Shown piece by piece: positions 5,744 through 7,911 of a stretch of DNA of 7,911 nucleotides. Each line of letters begins with the position of its first letter. Position 1 is the stretch's first letter. The stretch comes from Syntrophomonas sp. (GTDB lineage: Bacteria > Bacillota > Syntrophomonadia > Syntrophomonadales > Syntrophomonadaceae), in the NCBI GenBank assembly GCA_028709355.1, contig JAQVXF010000051.1:1-7911 (forward strand), in the 5' to 3' direction. The position numbers and the translations under genes were made by a program. Under the pieces are notes generated by a model that saw only the letters and a list, made by a program, of their open reading frames with translations, made no database searches and was not told the origin of the DNA.

Positions 5744-7663
5744 GTGAACAGAAATGTCTACATAGAGAACAAGCCCCTCGAGGAAGCCCTGGCGCTTTTC
5801 GTCGATCACCTTGCGGCTTGCGGGTGGTTCGAGGTCCAGGAAGAAGAGGTGGATATATATGAATCGTTGGGAAGAAGGACTTCTCAACCGGTCTTCGCCC
5901 ACCGCTCTCATCCCCATTACATGGCTTCGGCCATGGACGGAATCGCGGTCCAGGCTGCCAGCACCTTTTCGGCCAATGAGGTGCATCCGGTCAACCTGAG
6001 TCCCGACCAGGTGTTGATGGTCGATACCGGTGACTATGTACCTCCCCAATTCGATGCGGTAGTAATGATAGAAGATGTTAATATCGTCCATGGGCAGTAT
6101 CAGATTATCAGAGCGGCCGTCCCCTGGCAGCACATCCGCTCCGTGGGCGAGGATATGGTGGAGCAGGACATGATCGTCCCCAGCCGCACCCTGATCGGCC
6201 CCTATGAATTGGCTTCCTTCAAGACAGCCTCGGTAGAAAGGATATCCGTACTCAAAAAGCCCGTGGTGGCCATCATCCCCACCGGGACCGAACTGGTCGA
6301 GCGTGGCTATGCCGACATGCCGCCTGGTCAGATCATTGAGAGCAACAGCCGCATGCTGGCCGCCCTGTGCCAAGAATGGGGAGCAACCCCCCTGCGCCAC
6401 GAGATCGTGATCGATGACAAGGACTTGATCCGCCAGGCAGTTGCTGAGGTGGAAGCGATGGCTGACCTGATCGTGATTTGCTCGGGATCATCAGCCGGCC
6501 GGGAGGATTATACGGCTTCCATTGTACAAGATTTGGGAACCCTGATTGTGCATGGCATAGCTACCCGGCCCGGAAAACCGGCCATACTTGGCAGTATCAA
6601 CCGCAAACCGGTCATAGGGGTGCCAGGATACCCGGTCTCTGCCCAACTCATCTTCAATCTCTTCGCTCGGCCGATCATTTTCCAAAAGACCGGCAGTGAT
6701 TTTCCCTCCCCGCAAACGATCGAATGCAGTCTGGCTCGCAAACTCCCCTCCCATGCGGGAGTGGATGAATTCATCAACGTCAATGTGGCCCGCATTTCCG
6801 AACAGTTCCTGGCCTATCCTTTGAACCGGGGAGCCGGGGTCACCAGCATCCTGGTCAAGGCCGACGGAGTTCTCCATATTCCCCGAGGTGATGAAGGACT
6901 GGATGCGGGCAGCCCCTGCCGGATAACCCTGAACCGTTCCCGTCAAGTTATTGAAAACACGCTGGTTTGTTTGGGAAGCCATGATCTGGCCATAGATGTC
7001 CTTATCGATATTCTACAGCGGGATTTCGGGATCCGCATGATCTCGACCAATGTCGGAAGTATGGGGGGGATAGTATCACTCAGCCGTGGTGAGACTCATT
7101 GTGCCGGAATCCACCTGCTTGATTATGAGAGCGGAGAGTATAATATCAGCTATCTCAACAAGTACCTGAATCATGAACAGATCCTGCTGGTTAACCTGGC
7201 CCAGCGGGAGCAGGGATTGGTGGTCAAAAAAGGTAATCCGCTGCAAATCAGTGGTATCCGGGATTTAATCCGTCCCGAGATCCGCTACATCAACCGCCAA
7301 AAAGGAGCTGGTACCAGGCTGTTGCTGGACTACCTGCTGCTGCAGCAGGATATCGACCGCAATCAGATCAACGGTTACAGCCGGGAAGAATACTCCCACC
7401 TGGCAGTTGCTGCCGCTATCAAGAATGATGCCGGCGATGCCGGACTGGCTATCCATGCCAGTGCTGCCATCATGGATCTCGATTTCATCCCGGTGGACCG
7501 GGAAAGATATGATCTTTGCATCCTCCCCAACCTGCTGCGCCCCCAGCAGCTGGACAGTCTCCTGACTGCAATCCGCAGTGCTGAGTTCAAACGCCGGATG
7601 CAATCATTCGGAGGTTATCATCTGGAACAGTCCGGGCAGATTGTGTGGGAGGGAACCAAATAA
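5744..7663 (+). CDS. MoeA-type molybdopterin biosynthesis protein fused to a C-terminal PBP-like (LysR-substrate-domain-like) domain
   Basis: A 639-aa two-part protein. Residues 1-400 form a full MoeA homologue: YMASAMDGIAV (59-69), MVDTGDYVPPQFDAVVMIED (92-111), VGEDMV (134-139), IIPTGTELV (177-185), CSGSSAGREDY (246-256), ATRPGKP (273-279) and GVPGYPVSA (292-300). Residues about 405-625 form a PBP_like domain of the kind seen in molybdate/tungstate-related regulators and binding proteins: a first beta-strand LVCLGSHDLAIDVL, then LAQREQGLVVKKGNP (485-499), RYINRQKGAGTRLLLDYLL (514-532) and a late AAAIKNDAGDAGLAI (556-570). There is no signal peptide or membrane segment, so it acts in the cytoplasm. 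The family is known from archaea and anaerobic bacteria. By homology the MoeA part inserts Mo or W into molybdopterin; a role of the PBP part in binding the oxyanion is inference. The start is GTG with a good SD. It is divergent from canonical moeA and followed by an intrinsic terminator, so probably monocistronic. Confidence 0.93.
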   Translation: MNRNVYIENKPLEEALALFVDHLAACGWFEVQEEEVDIYESLGRRTSQPVFAHRSHPHYMASAMDGIAVQAASTFSANEVHPVNLSPDQVLMVDTGDYVPPQFDAVVMIEDVNIVHGQYQIIRAAVPWQHIRSVGEDMVEQDMIVPSRTLIGPYELASFKTASVERISVLKKPVVAIIPTGTELVERGYADMPPGQIIESNSRMLAALCQEWGATPLRHEIVIDDKDLIRQAVAEVEAMADLIVICSGSSAGREDYTASIVQDLGTLIVHGIATRPGKPAILGSINRKPVIGVPGYPVSAQLIFNLFARPIIFQKTGSDFPSPQTIECSLARKLPSHAGVDEFINVNVARISEQFLAYPLNRGAGVTSILVKADGVLHIPRGDEGLDAGSPCRITLNRSRQVIENTLVCLGSHDLAIDVLIDILQRDFGIRMISTNVGSMGGIVSLSRGETHCAGIHLLDYESGEYNISYLNKYLNHEQILLVNLAQREQGLVVKKGNPLQISGIRDLIRPEIRYINRQKGAGTRLLLDYLLLQQDIDRNQINGYSREEYSHLAVAAAIKNDAGDAGLAIHASAAIMDLDFIPVDRERYDLCILPNLLRPQQLDSLLTAIRSAEFKRRMQSFGGYHLEQSGQIVWEGTK

Positions 7664-7715
7664 CGTAATATCATCACCGGACTAGATAATTTGTATAATT
7701 ATTTTTTATATTATT

Positions 7716-7754
7716 ATCCCTGCTTTAATATATTTGCAGGGATTTTACTTTGTT
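7716..7754 (+). terminator. Intrinsic (Rho-independent) terminator after the MoeA-PBP gene
   Basis: A perfect 8-bp stem ATCCCTGC (7716-7723) / GCAGGGAT (7736-7743) with a 12-nt AT-rich loop is followed by an interrupted T-tract (TTTACTTTGTTT). It lies about 50 nt after the stop codon. The other strand has no comparable T-run after the stem, so the signal is directional for the rightward gene. Confidence 0.78.
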
Positions 7755-7911
7755 TGTCGAAGAATTACTCGGATAAGCCGTGTCTGCTCATTTAGGTTGA
7801 TCCGGCTCCACAAAGTGATTGGACCTTGCTCGGTTTTAGTAGGGTGCAATAAATATTCGCTCCCCAATGGAGGTGATAGCAGATTGGGAGTATAGGAACC
7901 CTGGTACTCCA
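7755..7911 (+). other. Unassigned leader-like region with a perfect Shine-Dalgarno near the window edge
   Basis: No complete gene, tRNA or known riboswitch was recognised. GGAGGTGAT at 7869-7877 is a perfect SD, so a gene probably begins at or just past the right edge. Its start is unclear: ATG at 7867 opens a frame to the window end (15 codons, MEVIADWEYRNPGTP) but overlaps the SD and has none of its own; TTG at 7884 meets a stop after three codons; ATT at 7883 is open but would be a rare start. Arms at 7860-7868 and 7883-7890 can pair around the SD. Farther upstream, CGGAT/ATCCG (7770-7774, 7800-7804) and AGCCG/CGGCT (7776-7780, 7803-7807) are short, mutually exclusive pairings. Confidence 0.4.

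Noticed and set aside
5693..6400. 235-codon minus-strand open frame over the start of the MoeA-PBP gene
   Set aside because: Antisense to the MoeA domain with its full motif set; no family features and no good ribosome binding site seen. Such long shadows are common opposite GC-rich coding frames.
7764..7815. tRNA-like 3' end (GGTTGATCCGGCTCCA)
   Set aside because: No matching acceptor 5' strand, anticodon arm or D arm could be placed at the right distance upstream.

Overview
The window looks like a chromosomal segment from a low-to-moderate GC, anaerobic member of the Firmicutes (Clostridia-like). This is inferred from three things: recJ followed directly by a bifunctional Rel-type (p)ppGpp synthetase/hydrolase, a DUF896/YnzC protein (a Firmicutes-typical family), and strong GGAGG-type ribosome binding sites. 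Genus cannot be assigned from the sequence alone. There are five protein-coding genes; no RNA gene, insertion sequence or CRISPR array was found.

Layout: (1) 1-1264, minus strand: the N-terminal 421 codons of a Rel/SpoT-type stringent-response enzyme, cut by the window edge. (2) 1269-4073, minus strand: a long RecJ single-strand 5'-3' exonuclease of 934 aa, whose stop codon lies only 4 nt before the rel start, so the two form an operon reading leftwards. The apt gene usually found between recJ and relA in Bacilli and Clostridia is absent. (3) 4074-4192: a divergent intergenic region with a 9-bp direct repeat and a good promoter for the rightward gene. (4) 4193-4366, plus strand: a 57-aa DUF896/YnzC protein that is easily missed because of its size. 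(5) 4429-5637, minus strand: a standard 402-aa MoeA molybdopterin molybdenumtransferase, convergent with ynzC. (6) 5638-5743: a short divergent promoter region in which the two predicted -10 boxes overlap. (7) 5744-7663, plus strand: a second, 639-aa MoeA paralogue fused to a C-terminal periplasmic-binding-protein-like domain, followed by a clear intrinsic terminator. (8) 7755-7911: non-coding leader-like DNA ending in a perfect Shine-Dalgarno sequence held between inverted repeats, possibly the start of a further gene beyond the window.

Functionally there are two blocks. The left block is stress and DNA maintenance: RecJ in repair and recombination, Rel in the stringent response, and YnzC, whose B. 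subtilis homologue lies in an SOS-controlled operon. The right block is the last step of molybdenum/tungsten cofactor synthesis, with two divergent MoeA paralogues, one carrying an apparent small-ligand (possibly oxyanion) binding domain. The MoeA pair suggests an organism with several molybdo- or tungstoenzymes, perhaps needing to distinguish Mo from W; that last point is inference. I did not see a convincing wholly new system. The most informative points are the divergent MoeA/MoeA-PBP pair, the helicase-like C-terminal extension of RecJ, and the unassigned leader at the right end.
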